A DNA stretch of 64,000 bases from Clavaria fumosa (GCA_951802425.1 OX637802.1:2232001-2296000); one strand, 5' to 3'; positions 9,798 through 21,364 are shown, counted from the first letter of the stretch. A program made the numbers and translations. The notes: generated by a model from the letters alone, not told the origin.

Positions 9798-11603
9798 GTT
9801 ATGGATCTGGTACTGTCTATAAATGGAATGGAGTCATCAGGAGTCAGACTGACTCAAACCCTTCCCAAATCTATTCATAGTCTAACTTACAGGACTAGTA
9901 GGTTACTCAGTTCCACCCCTTCCTGCCAAATGTACTATAACTAGTCCATTCAGCAAGGTATTGCTTTGGGCTGATATTATCATTTCAGTAACCTAAGTGT
10001 TGATAACATATGGCCTTAGCTACTGACCCCCATGAGTCTGCCCCAACCTAGCAGTAGTCCACAGGTTGGTACCATGGCTCAATAGCTGACCCGTCCATAG
10101 ATATCACCCACTTAAGCCAAGTTAGTGTAAATAGGTCATAGAAAGAATAGTGAATAGCTAGTTAACCAGGCAAAGGAGAAACATGCCAAAGGGTCTCAGA
10201 GATTTCCCTGATCATCTAGACCATTCCACCTCTACAAACCTTTGCATGGTTCTCTAGATATTCCCTCCCTTACTCTTTGAATATAGTAGCACTATGTACA
10301 GTATAACACCTTGCACAACAAACTAAAATAGTCATAGGTTGCTCAATACTTATTGCACTGAGGGGAGCTGGTGCATACCAACTCTCCCGAAGCGAGGGTA
10401 CCTCTGGGTACCAAAATCACTTGACCAGACAAGGTCCTTAGTCAGTAATTACTGTATTTAGTTTAACTAGATTAAATCCTTAGTTTAACTAAATATGACC
10501 TTAGCTCTTTACTGGGCTAGACTTAGACTTAGTCCCTTTCAGAGATAATTCAGACAATATGTGGGTGTTAAAGGCAATGTGGATTGCAAGTTTCTGCTGC
10601 ATATTTATAGCGCAATTTAACTACCCACTATAAACAGTAAATAATCTATAACTCAATAACTAGCAAATATAAATGGTAGTTTTAATATTTATAATTGAGA
10701 GTAAATCGAGGGCTATATTCTATAAAGGTTTCATATTTTTATCCCTTTTCCTTAATGAGTTATTCCATTTCAAATATTCAGATTATTCTAAAAATAATCA
10801 TAGTGACTCATTATGACTCATTTCTTCACTTCCAATCATCAGAGATTGTAGGGGAGAACCCCACAGCCACCCTCAATCACTTCTGCAATGTTCTGCGGCA
10901 TTTCCCATCTTGATCACATCATTTCTTCACCTATACTTCTTTTATTTCTCCTTATCTCCCTTAGATCAATCATAATTTGGTATACTAGCTCTGTCCCAGC
11001 CCTAAACTATGCTGGATATGTGCTAGCAATCTTCTAACATAAGGGGAGAAGGTGGGAGGGCCAAGGGATTGTGCACAAAGGTTCATGAGTATGCAATTTG
11101 CTGATATGGAGGAGTTGTCCCATTTTGGTAGTGTGGCAGTGATGGCCATCAGTGCTGATTGTTGTCCCTGCCACCATGGGAACAGAGCCAAGTTGTCAGA
11201 CCTCAATTGCTTGATCAAGGCCACCCCACAATGCCAGAATGGCAGCAGACTCACTCCTGCAAGTCACAACTGTGTAACTCAGCCACAAATGCTCTCTCCC
11301 TCTTGCAAATTTTCAGGTATGACCTCACATACCCTCTCTACATTTCTGCCTATTCAGTTTCTCCCATTTCTTAGCCATCCTGATGCTATTTTGACCTTTA
11401 CTTAGAAGAGGCTGCTAGAGTAGTAATATTTAATTTAAAGAATGGATAACTGTTATTTCCTTTCATAAATTTGGAATTAAGGGTTATCAAAGCATAGGAA
11501 TCAAATGGTATTAACTGCGTCTCTGTGTGATTCTTGGTTCTTGGTTCTTGCTCTAGAGCCTTGTCTTCCTCTGAGGGTAGATTTCTTGTACTTTTACTTT
11601 TAG
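9798..11603. other. no supported gene; AT-rich transposon-derived DNA
   Basis: It begins TTGTTATGGATCTGG immediately after the broken Tc1 coding sequence, which could be the edge of an inserted element. TTTAGTTTAACTAG-type short palindromic words recur near 10,450-10,500. Open frames near 10,695-10,913 and 11,052-11,405 show no known domain. Confidence 0.45.
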
Positions 11604-11608
11604 ACAAC

Positions 11609-11898
11609 TGTTAGGATTGCTTACCTAAGCCATCCCAAAGAGGAGTTGTGGAGAAACTGGGGAGGCTTGTTGGAAGGTCACATGACCTGTGGCTGAGAGT
11701 CAGATTATGTAATCCCCAAAGTCACCTGACCTGTGCCTTGGCACATCATGTGATCTGATGGTCCAAGTGTGGGAATGCCAGCAAGTGCCAAAGTGTTTGC
11801 TATAAGTACTTTGCCTTTTCCTTTTTGTACTCTTTTCCCCTTATCTTAGTATTGTCATCGTGACCTTACCCTTAAGTTGTGTGAGACCCAGTCTGATA
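11609..11898 (+). repeat. solo LTR, 290 bp, TSD ACAAC
   Basis: The segment begins TGTTAGGATTGCTTACC and ends CCAGTCTGATA. It is flanked by perfect 5-bp repeats, ACAAC, at 11,604-11,608 and 11,899-11,903. A TATA-like GCTATAAGTAC lies near 11,800. The same LTR occurs inverted at 30,612-30,902 with its own target duplication. No internal retroelement sequence adjoins it, so it is a solo LTR left by LTR-LTR recombination. The end is TG...TA rather than the usual TG...CA. Confidence 0.9.
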
Positions 11899-12026
11899 AC
11901 AACAAACCAAAAATTAATAGTTTTCATGACTATTGGTACAGAGGGCATATGCAGAGTAGGGCAGTAGGTCTGTAGACTAATGAGATGCATTTCTGCAGAG
12001 TTTCAACACAGAGTAGGACTACATAT

Positions 12027-12515
12027 GGTTAGGCATCTGCATGGATATGGGTAATCCATGTGGATCATGGATATGGATACTTGCAGATATGAGTATGGAT
12101 ACCATATTTGGTATCCATGTACTCATGTACAAAATCTGTGGATCTATGGATTCAGCAGAGGCAGGCTCTTGCTGAGCCACATGCACAGTCACCTCTCTGC
12201 TCAGTTGACTTGTGCTCTGTTGTGTCTTGGGTATTGGAGTAAACTTAACCTTGTCAGGAATGAAGATCTGAATGCAGCAGTGAAGATGCCTGATGTTGTG
12301 GATGGTGAGGATTTCTTAGGGGACAGGTGGAATGCCTTGTAGCACAACTTGAAGTAGATCCATGGGTACATCATGAGTAAATCCATATGAAATCTGTATT
12401 CATGGATTGTGGATCTGTGGGAATGGATCCAGACCCATGGATATATGAGTACAGATTTTTTTGAGTACAAGTATGGATACACCCAAAAGCATCCATGGAT
12501 TACCCATGCAGATCC
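12027..12515. mobile_element. hAT-like MITE, 489 bp, 8-bp TSD CTACATAT
   Basis: A perfect 8-bp repeat, CTACATAT, flanks the element (12,019-12,026; 12,516-12,523). The ends share ATCTGCATGG and GGGTAATCCATG in inverted orientation, with a few extra bases on the left. The subterminal zones are dense in GGATAC/ATCCATG words on both strands. The middle (about 12,160-12,345) has an open frame without known domains. The layout matches the MITE at 4617-5379 but with a different repeated word, so it is a separate family. Confidence 0.8.
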
Positions 12516-12529
12516 CTACATATAGTAAG

Positions 12530-12690
12530 GTATGAAAAGCATGCACTTATCTCCAAGCCTCCTCTTAAGATGACTCCAGATGCTCAATGGGATTGAGATC
12601 TGGGGATTGAGCAGGCCATTTAAAATCATGGTTCTTTAGCCAATCTTTGGCCTGGTGGCTCTGGTGATTGGAGTCAGATTGATGGTGGGC
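12530..12690 (-). pseudogene. Tc1-like transposase catalytic fragment
   Basis: The minus strand encodes AKDWLKNHDFK followed by WPAQSPDLNPIEHL, the signature around the second Asp of the DDE triad in Tc1-like transposases. Next comes a WSHLKRRLGD block in a frame shifted by one base. The frame breaks at about 12,550, within the RRLGEYE motif whose continuation is at 9797. The two pieces probably came from one gene split by about 2.7 kb of later sequence. Confidence 0.8.
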
Positions 12691-12783
12691 AACCCAATTG
12701 GAGCCATCATTGGCTAACTTGGGAATAGAGATGGAATTCAAACCAGCTGGGAGGGCAGAGTCAGTTAAGGCACTGGGTCTCAT
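12685..12783 (-). pseudogene. copia-type gag N-terminal fragment
   Basis: The minus strand carries SIPKLANDGSNWVAH, a motif at the N-terminus of many Ty1/copia gag proteins in mushrooms (I-P-K-L-x-D-G-S-N-W). It is fused by chance to the Tc1 fragment. Only about 33 codons survive. Confidence 0.5.
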
Positions 12784-13487
12784 GATCTATTAGCAGCAAT
12801 AGAGTAGATATTAGTCTGAATAGAGTAAGATCCTTAGTTCTGGATGAAGCTATAAGTCATATTCAATAGATACCTGAATAGAGTAAGACTAGCAACTCTA
12901 TCAGTAGAGGAAAACAGTAAGTACTCACTCCTTAGTTCTGGACAAAGCTAAGGAGTGTGGATGACTATACTAAGGCTTATACCAGCCTGTGGTAGCTATA
13001 GTAATGATAATGTGAAACATAAATAAAACAAGGAGTAATGAAACTTCCCCTGGAGTCCATACTCCATTGTACCAACCTTCTAGGCCTGTCACTCTTTGTT
13101 GCAGCTGTCTATGCTTGTTAGACATCCCCTTAACATGAAGGAGATTGCTAATGCAATGATGAGTGACCTTGCATGGCACCACACCTAAGGTGACTCATTT
13201 ACTTCATATTGTGAGACATATTGACAAGTTTATAGCATTTTCTCATCCATATATGTTTCCTTTATGCATTCCAGAATACACTTGACTATTCTTGTTCATT
13301 CTTTTTTTTCACATTTTTCTTCCTTAGAAGTTCGATCTCAAGCTTGCAAAGAGCTTCAATTTTCATTATGGAGTATCAAATGTCTGTCTTTTCCTTGCAA
13401 TTCCACATGACTATGTTGAGTAAGAGACATTTTTTGGGTGTTGTACCATCTGCACTCTATTTCAATAATGATGCCTACCATCCCAAC
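12784..13487. other. no supported gene
   Basis: This holds repeated AGAGTAAGA and CCTTAGTTCTGGA words at 12,820-12,950 and otherwise unassigned AT-rich DNA. It ends at the copia target site CCAAC (13,483-13,487). Confidence 0.45.
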
Positions 13488-13926
13488 TGTTGGAATTCAA
13501 GCTTGACCTGTACATACTTTATCATAAATTACTTAATCTTGTTACCTCCTGTGTTTGTATCATACTGCCACATACCCTCTTTTAATCACACTGTCAATCC
13601 TTTTTATGCTGTCTTAGCCCTTTTTTCTACACAAACATGTGACCTTCTGGTTGGGTATAGCCAGAAAACCCTGCACACTGCCTATGGAGGCCAAAGTCTG
13701 CCCCCATGTTGACTGCTCATTCTTTGCCATCTGGGGGCCAAAACCCATTGTTGTTGCCCTGTGAGGGCTGAATCTCATCATTTGTTGTTGTCTATTGTTT
13801 TCCTAGTTGGGCTGAAACCACTCATTTACTGCCACTCATTACCACCTTGTGGGGCTGAAGCCACCTGCTGCTCTTTTTGCTCTTTTTGTTTGAACCTGAA
13901 TACACTTGTTTTATTGCTGGTAATCA

Positions 13927-14078
13927 TGGGAGAATCTTTTGAGAAGCTGAATGACTCCAATTGGAGCTATTGGAAGCTGCTGAAGGCTTTATTAGTAAAG
14001 AAAACCTCTGGGATGTTGTTGCAGGCACCAAAACCCTACCTGCTGGATCCCTGAACATGAAACCCATCTGGGCCTTCC
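13927..14078 (+). pseudogene. copia gag, N-terminal part
   Basis: It starts MGESFEKLNDSNWSYWK, the conserved beginning of copia gag (UBN2-type family). A one-base shift lies near 14,005, after which the frame reads LWDVVAGTKTLPAG. The gene is cut at 14,078 by the chromovirus LTR and resumes at 27,092 after the duplicated CTTCC. Confidence 0.85.
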
Positions 14079-14213
14079 TGTCATGAAAGCGTCGTCCATA
14101 CTATCAGACCAGCAAATTTCAATCCTTTAACTTAAGAAACACCATGCAAATCAGGCGAACAAGGGGCTAAACCCCAGCTATATATTTTATTGCAAGATAA
14201 GTACAATACTTAT

Positions 14214-15138
14214 CTACACGAAAGAAAGCCAGGACCCCTCTTCATCAAGGGAGGAGCCCAAGGTGCCGTACTCAGATCCCCAAGACTCCTCTTCCCATGA
14301 CTCATCCAAAGAGTCTGAGAAGTCAGACTCACCCACAAACCCAAGGGCAACCCTCAAGGGATGGGAGGCGAACTGACCATCCCAGATTCCTGCCTCTAGG
14401 GCAGCCTCTCGCAAATCTCGCACAGCGCCGAGAGGACCTTTGTCGTCCAGAGTAGGAGACGGGAGGGAGGAATAGGTGGGGGGGAGGTCAATGGTAGGAA
14501 GGGAGGGCAATGGAGGAGGTGCCACCAACAGGGTATCCAGAGGTTGGAGATCTGGACCTGGGGACGGTAAGCCGGATGTACAGGACCAGAACCGATCTCA
14601 GCCCAATCCTGCCCACCTTGGTACCAGGTACCTTGATCACCCCAAGGGGTGGTGGCCCAGATGGTTGGCGAGGGAGGACGGGGAGGAGCCCAGTCCCAAT
14701 CTATAAAGAATCAGACTTACTGGAGACAGAGAGAAGCAACTTGGCTAGCTCACCATGAGGATCCTCGAGAAGGTCACAGATACATCGGTAAGGACCTTGA
14801 GTCAAGGAGCAATCCTTGACAAGGTGGGAGGGATCCCCACAGGCAAAGCATTGGTCGAGGACCCAGTAAAGGTCTGCATCGGCAGGGACGAGTTGAACCC
14901 ACCAATGGAAGGTATCACAGGAGAGTTTAATCCCAGTGTGGGGAGCGAAGAGGGAGGAGCTGTGGAAGAACTCGACAAGGTGGTGACCTTGGAAACACAT
15001 AGCAGGCAGACTCTGAAGAGATGGCAAGAGGAGGAAGACCGTCCTTTTATCTAGTAACTGCCACAGGCTGATCTTGACCTCGATTGGGCAAACCCCTATC
15101 CACCAAACACGATCACCCCTAAGAAGATCTTTGATCAA
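14214..15138 (-). CDS. antisense CCHC zinc-knuckle gene inside the 5' LTR
   Basis: On the minus strand an open exon (about 15,138-14,722) encodes a hydrophobic, aromatic-rich sequence leading to CFACGDPSHLVKDC, a perfect C-x2-C-x4-H-x4-C knuckle. It is followed by a Cys- and Leu-rich helix. A GTAAGT donor begins at 14,720 and an acceptor ends at 14,558; the 163-nt intron is phase compatible. Exon 2 (14,557-14,214) is Pro/Leu-rich, then acidic, with ESDFSDS- and DESWEEES-type runs, and ends in TGA. The start codon is uncertain; ATG codons occur inside the first exon. The knuckle suggests nucleic-acid binding. The gene lies wholly in U3, opposite to element transcription, and is present in both LTRs. 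Confidence 0.55.
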
Positions 15139-15333
15139 AGATCAGTTTCACTTGATCACTGCATCACACCGATCGATCAAGCGATCATGACTCAGAACAG
15201 CTCGATCACAGATCATCTGATCCTCCGATCTTATCCCAACAAGATCAGATGCAACCGACTGTGATGTAATGCATCGAAGCGGGGACCCTATCCGATCACT
15301 GATGACATCATCATCACAAAGATCCCAACAAAG
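15124..15333. promoter_or_regulatory. GATC-dense block between sense TATA box and antisense gene
   Basis: About 15 GATC tetramers occur in 210 bases, where roughly one is expected by chance. They include GATCGATC and TTTGATCAAAGATC, and a TGATGACATCATCA palindrome lies just downstream. The block is about 115 bases upstream of the TATA box and at the 5' edge of the antisense gene. It is retained in the 3' LTR (about 26,340-26,550). It could be a bidirectional control region; no factor is known to me. Confidence 0.5.
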
Positions 15334-16443
15334 ATCGACACTGCTCATACTCAGCATTCCAGTGCAAGCGCGCAGCTTTCCTGATCATCTATCAGATTCT
15401 GATATTTAATCAATGACTCATACATCATGTACAGCCCATAGCTAGAGTATATAAGACCTGGGACCAGCCCACATGTACCCTAGCTTCGATCTTTTCGTCT
15501 ATACACTTACTTGAGAGACCTCAACTAAGTCTGACAGCAAACATTGCTGCTGAGAACTTCGCACTGGAAGGATTTGTCTTCCTGCCCTTAAGGTCGCAAG
15601 TCATCCCTCCTGAGAGTTTCACCAGCCACCCATCGATTGAGCAGAACCTCTATCGATTTGAGTATTACCAGTGGTATACAAGGACTTGGATAAAGGACTG
15701 ACCACTCAGAGCCAATCCACAGACCTACTACCAGACACTTTGATTATTGCAGGAGTATTCCCTGCATATCGAGAGACAAGTCTGCCAGGACTATCAAGTA
15801 GCATTAGAAACTGAACAGACCCTTCGCTCTACCCTTGCACACCAAAGGGGTTTTGCTGTCACAAGCCCGACACAAGATTGAAGCTCTTCAGTAAGCCTAG
15901 AGCAAGAGAGAGAACCGGATTGGGAGACCACAGACACCTCTGAAGAAAGACAAGAGAGACTACCTCGAAGAAGAAGAAGACACGTTGACCCAGATGATTC
16001 AGATATCTCTGTTACCAATTTGGAACAGAACATAGTGGGACAAGTCTTAGACGCCGCAGTATTGTGGACATGACCTTTAGGGAGAGTAACACCGCCCAGA
16101 ACCATTCAGAGGAGAACCACACATCGGAACCTGCAAGTATTATACACTGCCCAGGAAGGGATAGCTGAGCAAGAAAGAAATCCAGTCATCTCATTTGTAC
16201 CCGCACTCGAGTTTAAACACTGAGACTATGCCAACCTAGGGTACCCAATCACCTGGCTTGACGCACTCAGAGCAGAAGTACAGATCGAGTGTAACCCGGA
16301 AGGAAGGATCATAGAGATCATTTGCAGGAACCCGCATGAAAGAAGAAGTCATACCAATGAGCTCCGTTAAAGAAGATATTCCAGGGAGCAAGGGAGGGGC
16401 AAAGATTGCCACAGCCTATACAGCAGAAAGATAGACTTCACTC

Positions 16444-17628
16444 ATGGCATCAAGTCTAGAAGAAGACATCTTCAAGAAGGAAAGAGAGTTTGAAGCCAGA
16501 ATGGCTGCACACAGGGAAGAAGAAGCCAAATATAGGGCGAGGATGGGACTACCAGAGGTGGAGTCCTCCGTGAGTGCAGAACGAGAATACTTTATACCCA
16601 AGCAAGAACCAACAACACCAACACCAGCACCAAAGGACAAAGGAAGGGTCACCATGTCGACAGATCCCTTCGAAGGAGTGAAGGAAGGCACCACACCTGC
16701 AGTGGAGTACAACCCCTTCACCTTACCAAGAGGGACTGGAAGCAAACCACCAGGTGGAGACCCACCAGGGAGGGACCCTTCTGGGAGTGAACATTTTGGG
16801 AGGAGGCTGCCAGGAGGGGGACCACCAAGTGGAGGCCCACCAGGAGGAGGCCCACCAGGAGGAGGATACCCAGGAATGATCAGAATGCCAGAAAGAATAG
16901 GAATACCTAAACCACCAAAGCCAACACCCCCCATCCCATTTGATGGAGAATGAGAGAACTGGGGACCATTCGTGGTGCAGGCATACCTATATTTCGCAGC
17001 ATACCTGTTCTACTTTGGAGCAGGTCAAGACGAAGCAAGGTGCCTACAGTTCCTGCGATGGTTTGAAGGACCTGTAGTGAAGACTTGGGCCTATGGATTA
17101 TTGACAACAATAGGGACCCCGCAGCAACATCCCTTCCTCAATGATTGGTTTGCGCTCCTTGGAGAAGCCGCCAAACTCTGGGGCCCCATCAATGAACCAC
17201 AGATGGCCAGAGCAAAGCTCAGGGAACTCAAACAGGAGAAGACAGTATCTGAGTACCACGCCATGTTCACCAGATGGTCAGTACCGAGTGGATACAATGA
17301 AATTGCCTTAGGAGAGACATTCTACCACGGATTGAAACCAGCAATCAAGGATCTCCTGGTGCATGTCGAGAGACCAGAGATGGTGTCCGGACTGCTTGGA
17401 GTGGCCATTCAATATGAACAGGGTATCCTAACGAGAATCAGAGAAAGGGGACCAGTCTGGAAGATGCCCAGACAACCCTTCAAAGGAGAGACAGCTAGGG
17501 GGGACATGAACAGAGTAGCGATCAAAGCCTCGAGACTCGCCCCAGCAGAACGGATGAGACGACTCAAAGAAGGAACATGTTTTATTTGCAATCAGAAAGG
17601 ACACCTTGCTCGTGAGTGTCCTCAATGA
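16444..17628 (+). pseudogene. chromovirus gag (one premature TGA)
   Basis: From ATG 16,444 the protein has a charged N-terminal helix, then a Gly/Pro-rich linker (about 16,735-16,870). After a TGA at 16,951-16,953 comes the retrotransposon gag helical domain, with FLRWFEGPVVKTWA and the ARAKLRELKQ-KTVSEYHAMF blocks. The end is a CCHC knuckle (CFICNQKGHLAREC, near 17,580-17,621). The stop TGA (17,626-17,628) overlaps a pol-frame ATG at 17,625. Gag forms the capsid-like particle and binds element RNA through the knuckle. The internal TGA stands where a basic residue is usual, consistent with CGA to TGA change. Confidence 0.9.
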
Positions 17629-20600
17629 CAGAGAATGCAAATCTGAGGAACAGCAAACCAAGAAACCAAGAAAGAAGAGGATTTTCAGGAAGGTTGAGGA
17701 GAGAACCCACAAACTCTTTGACCTATAGTACCCCAGAGTCTGCACCTGTATTTATTCGATCAGTCCCCAATGATGACCATATTTATCTTGACATCATGCT
17801 GGAGACTGAGAGAATAAATACTAAGGTAAAGGCACTGGTGGACAGTGGGGCCTCAAGTCTATTCATATCCCTGAGACTGGCCAAGTGATTCAGGCAACAA
17901 CACCTCAGAAAGGCAATTTCCCTGACCAATATTGACAGGACCCCTAATCAGATCGGGAAGATCACCCATCAAGTAAGGGTGACCCTGAAGGCACAGGGGC
18001 ATGAATCAAAGGAGAACCTGTTGATAGCAGACATAGGGGTCGAAGACATCATCATAGGAATCGACTGGTTGAGGAAACACAACCCAACCATAGATTGGAG
18101 AACAGGGAAGTTCACATTCTCCAAGTGCCCGGTGAGCTGCACGAAAGAGAAAGGGAAGTGCTATACCCCAGTGACGGTGAGCTTTGGAGGAATGAATGCA
18201 AAGGACACCTTTCAGAGGCTGATGAAGGAATTCGAAGACATCACTGAATGTCTAGAGGGAGAAGAAGAAGAACCCAGTGAAGACAACCAACCCGAGGAGG
18301 GAGACCAAGTATTCGAAGTTACGAATACAGAAAGGATCATGCAAATTGCCGCAGGGTTTACCAAGTCACAGCAAATAGCAGAGCAGGTACTTCGACAAGA
18401 GAAGGTGTGAACATTCGAAGAAATGGTACCCAAGGAGTTTCAAAGGTACAAGAAGGTGTTCGAACAAAAGGCATCAGAACAACTTCCCGAGAGGAAACCA
18501 TGGGACCATGCAATAAACTTGGAGGAAGGAGCTCCCTTACCTAACTCCAAGAAGTATGCCATGTCCCCAAAAGAAAGGGAAGCCCTGATGGAGTACTTGG
18601 ATGAGAACCTAGCTAAGGGGTACATCAGGAAGTCAGAAGGACCAGGGTCACCAGCAGCCTTGCCAGTGTTCTTCATCAAGAAGAAGGATGGTAGCCTGAG
18701 GTTAGTGGTCGACTATAGGAAACTGAATGCAATTACCATCAAGGATCGATTCCCACTACCCTTGACTCAGACCTTGCTCGACAAGCTGGCCCTAGCCTAT
18801 TACTTCATGGCCTTGGATCTATGGTGGGGATACAATAACATCTGAGTAAGGGATGGAGACCAGTACAAGGCCACCTTCGTGACTGAGGAAGGATTGTATG
18901 AGCCAGAAGTTATGGGATTCGGACTGTGTAATGCCCTGGCAACCTTCCAGCGGATGATGCACAATATATTCAAAGATATGGCCAGTGTGGTGGTATACCT
19001 GGATGACATCCTGATATTCTCAGAAACGAGAGAAGAGCATGTGACAACAGTCCTAGAGGTGCTTCAACGACTACAGGAGAATGACCTATTCTGTAAACCA
19101 GAAAAGTGCAAGTTCTTCCATGGAGAGACAGAATACTTAGGATTTTTGATTTCACACAATCAAATCAGAATGGATCCAGTGAAGGTACAGGCGATCATGT
19201 ACTGGCCAGAACCAACGACTGTGAAAGGGATACAAGAAGTCTTGGGGTTCGGCAACTTCTACTGAAGGTTTATCAAGGGGTACTCTGAACAGGTCAGACC
19301 ATTGACTAGTCTATTGAAGAAAGGGAAAGTCTTTGAATGGGGAGAGGAACAAAGACAAGCATTCAGACAGTACAAGGATAAATTCAAGGATGCCCCTGTC
19401 CTGATCATCCCAAATCCAGAAGAGCCTTACATAGTGGAGTGTGATGCTTCAGACTTTGCAGTCGGAGCAGTACTGTCACAGAAGGGAGAGGATGGGAATG
19501 TGCACCCGATAGCCTTCATGTCAAAAGCAATGAACGCCGCTGAAAGAAACTATCAGATTTATGACAAGGAGTTACTGGCTATCATTCTGGCTCTTAAGCA
19601 ATGGTGACACTACTTAGAGGGGGCACGACACTGGGTAACCATTCTATCTGACCATCAGAACTTACAGTACTTTGGAGGAGCACAGACACTCACCCGGAGA
19701 CAGGCGAGGTGGGGTTTATTCCTGACACGATTTGATTATGAGATCAAGCACTGGCCTGGATGGCTGGAGGGAAGCCAGACAGACTATCATGGAGACCCGA
19801 CCATAAACCAGAAACCCCAGACAACCAGGGATGGCAGGTCCTACAACTGAACTCCCCAGAAGTACTACAACCAGAAAGGATTAGGATCTGTGCCATGAAG
19901 AGAGGACATGCTTCGAGCCTCCAGGATCACCCTATTCGGAAACAAATTAGGAAGGAAGTAGAATATGACCCTGAGGTAATGGAAGCAATGAAACTCCTGA
20001 AGATGGGACCAAGGCAACTGCGAAAAGGACTGGAAGATTGGAACCTGGAAGACGGACTACTACTCTTCCAAGGGAAGGTATGCATACCAGACAACCCGGG
20101 GATACGAAGAGATCTGGTTAAACTACACCACGACTCACTGGAAGTAGGCCATCCAGGGGTCTACAAGACAATGGAACTTATTTCCCAAAACTACTGGTGG
20201 CCAGGAATGACCAGATACATCAAGCATTATGTAGAAACCTGCAACACCTGCAATCGGAAGAAGAACTGGGCACAGAAGCCCAGAGGGGAACTTCGACCCA
20301 TTCCACCAGCAGAACAACCTTGGCAGGTGGCCACCAATGACTTCATCATGGGATTACCTAAGTCGGCAGGATATAATGGAATTTGGGTGGTAGCGGACCA
20401 TCTAACCAAGGAAGCACACTTCATTCCAGTCAAGTCGGACATCAACACAGAAGAGACCATCGACTTGTATTTACAACATGTCTGGAAGCTGCATGGAGTC
20501 CCAGAGAAGATGATCTCGGATTGAGGAACACAATTCACATCCAAGCTGATGAGAGGAGTGTTCAAGAAATTAGGCGTACAGGGGGCCTATTCCACTGCAT

Positions 20601-21364
20601 ACCACCCACAGACAGATGGACAGACCGAGCGAATCAATCAGACCTTGAAGCAATATTTACGACTCTTCTGTCACTATTGACAGAATGACTGGAGCCACTA
20701 CCTACCGATGGCAGAGTTCGCCTACAACAACAACATTAGCACCACCACTAAGCAATCTCCCTTCTACACTGCAAGAGGGTATCATCCAAGGATGACGTTT
20801 GACACAGGAAAGGATACAGGGGTGCCCAAGGCGGAGGAAGTGATCAGCCATCTCCATCAGGTACAGGACGAACTGAGAGCAGCTATGAAGCTGTCTCAGG
20901 AACAGATGGTGTGGTACTACGACAAGGACCGTCAGAAAGAATCACCATTTAAACTGGGACAGAAGGTGTGGTTAGATGCCAGAAATATCACCACTACAGC
21001 CCCCAGCAAGACACTGGCCGATCGACGACTAGGGCCATTTGAAATCATTGAAGTTCTCTCTGACGTCAACTACAAATTGGAACTACCAGCCTCGATTCAG
21101 GTCCACCCAGTGTTTCACATCTCCCTACTATATCCATACAAAGAATCAATGATCCCAGGATGAATAGAACCCCCACCACCACCAGTGGAAGTGGAGGGAG
21201 AGGAAGAATACGAGATTGGAGAGATCAAAGATGGATGGCTATGGCGAAGTCAGAAACAATACCTAGTCGGATGGGAAGGGTATGGACCAAACGAAGACAT
21301 GTGGAAACCAGAAAAAGACTTGGGACACGCGGAAGAGGCAATCAGACACTTTCATGACAGCCAT

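Larger units (their letters stand above)
14079..15872 (+). repeat. chromovirus 5' LTR (1794 bp)
   Basis: It is defined by its match to 25,311-27,086 and by the 5-bp target repeat. A TATA box (TATATAA, 15,448-15,454) places the transcription start near 15,480, so U3 is about 1.4 kb. This long U3 holds an antisense gene (14,214-15,138) and a GATC-dense block (15,124-15,333). Differences from the 3' LTR are mostly transitions, many at former CpG sites, plus a 19-bp indel. Confidence 0.95.
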
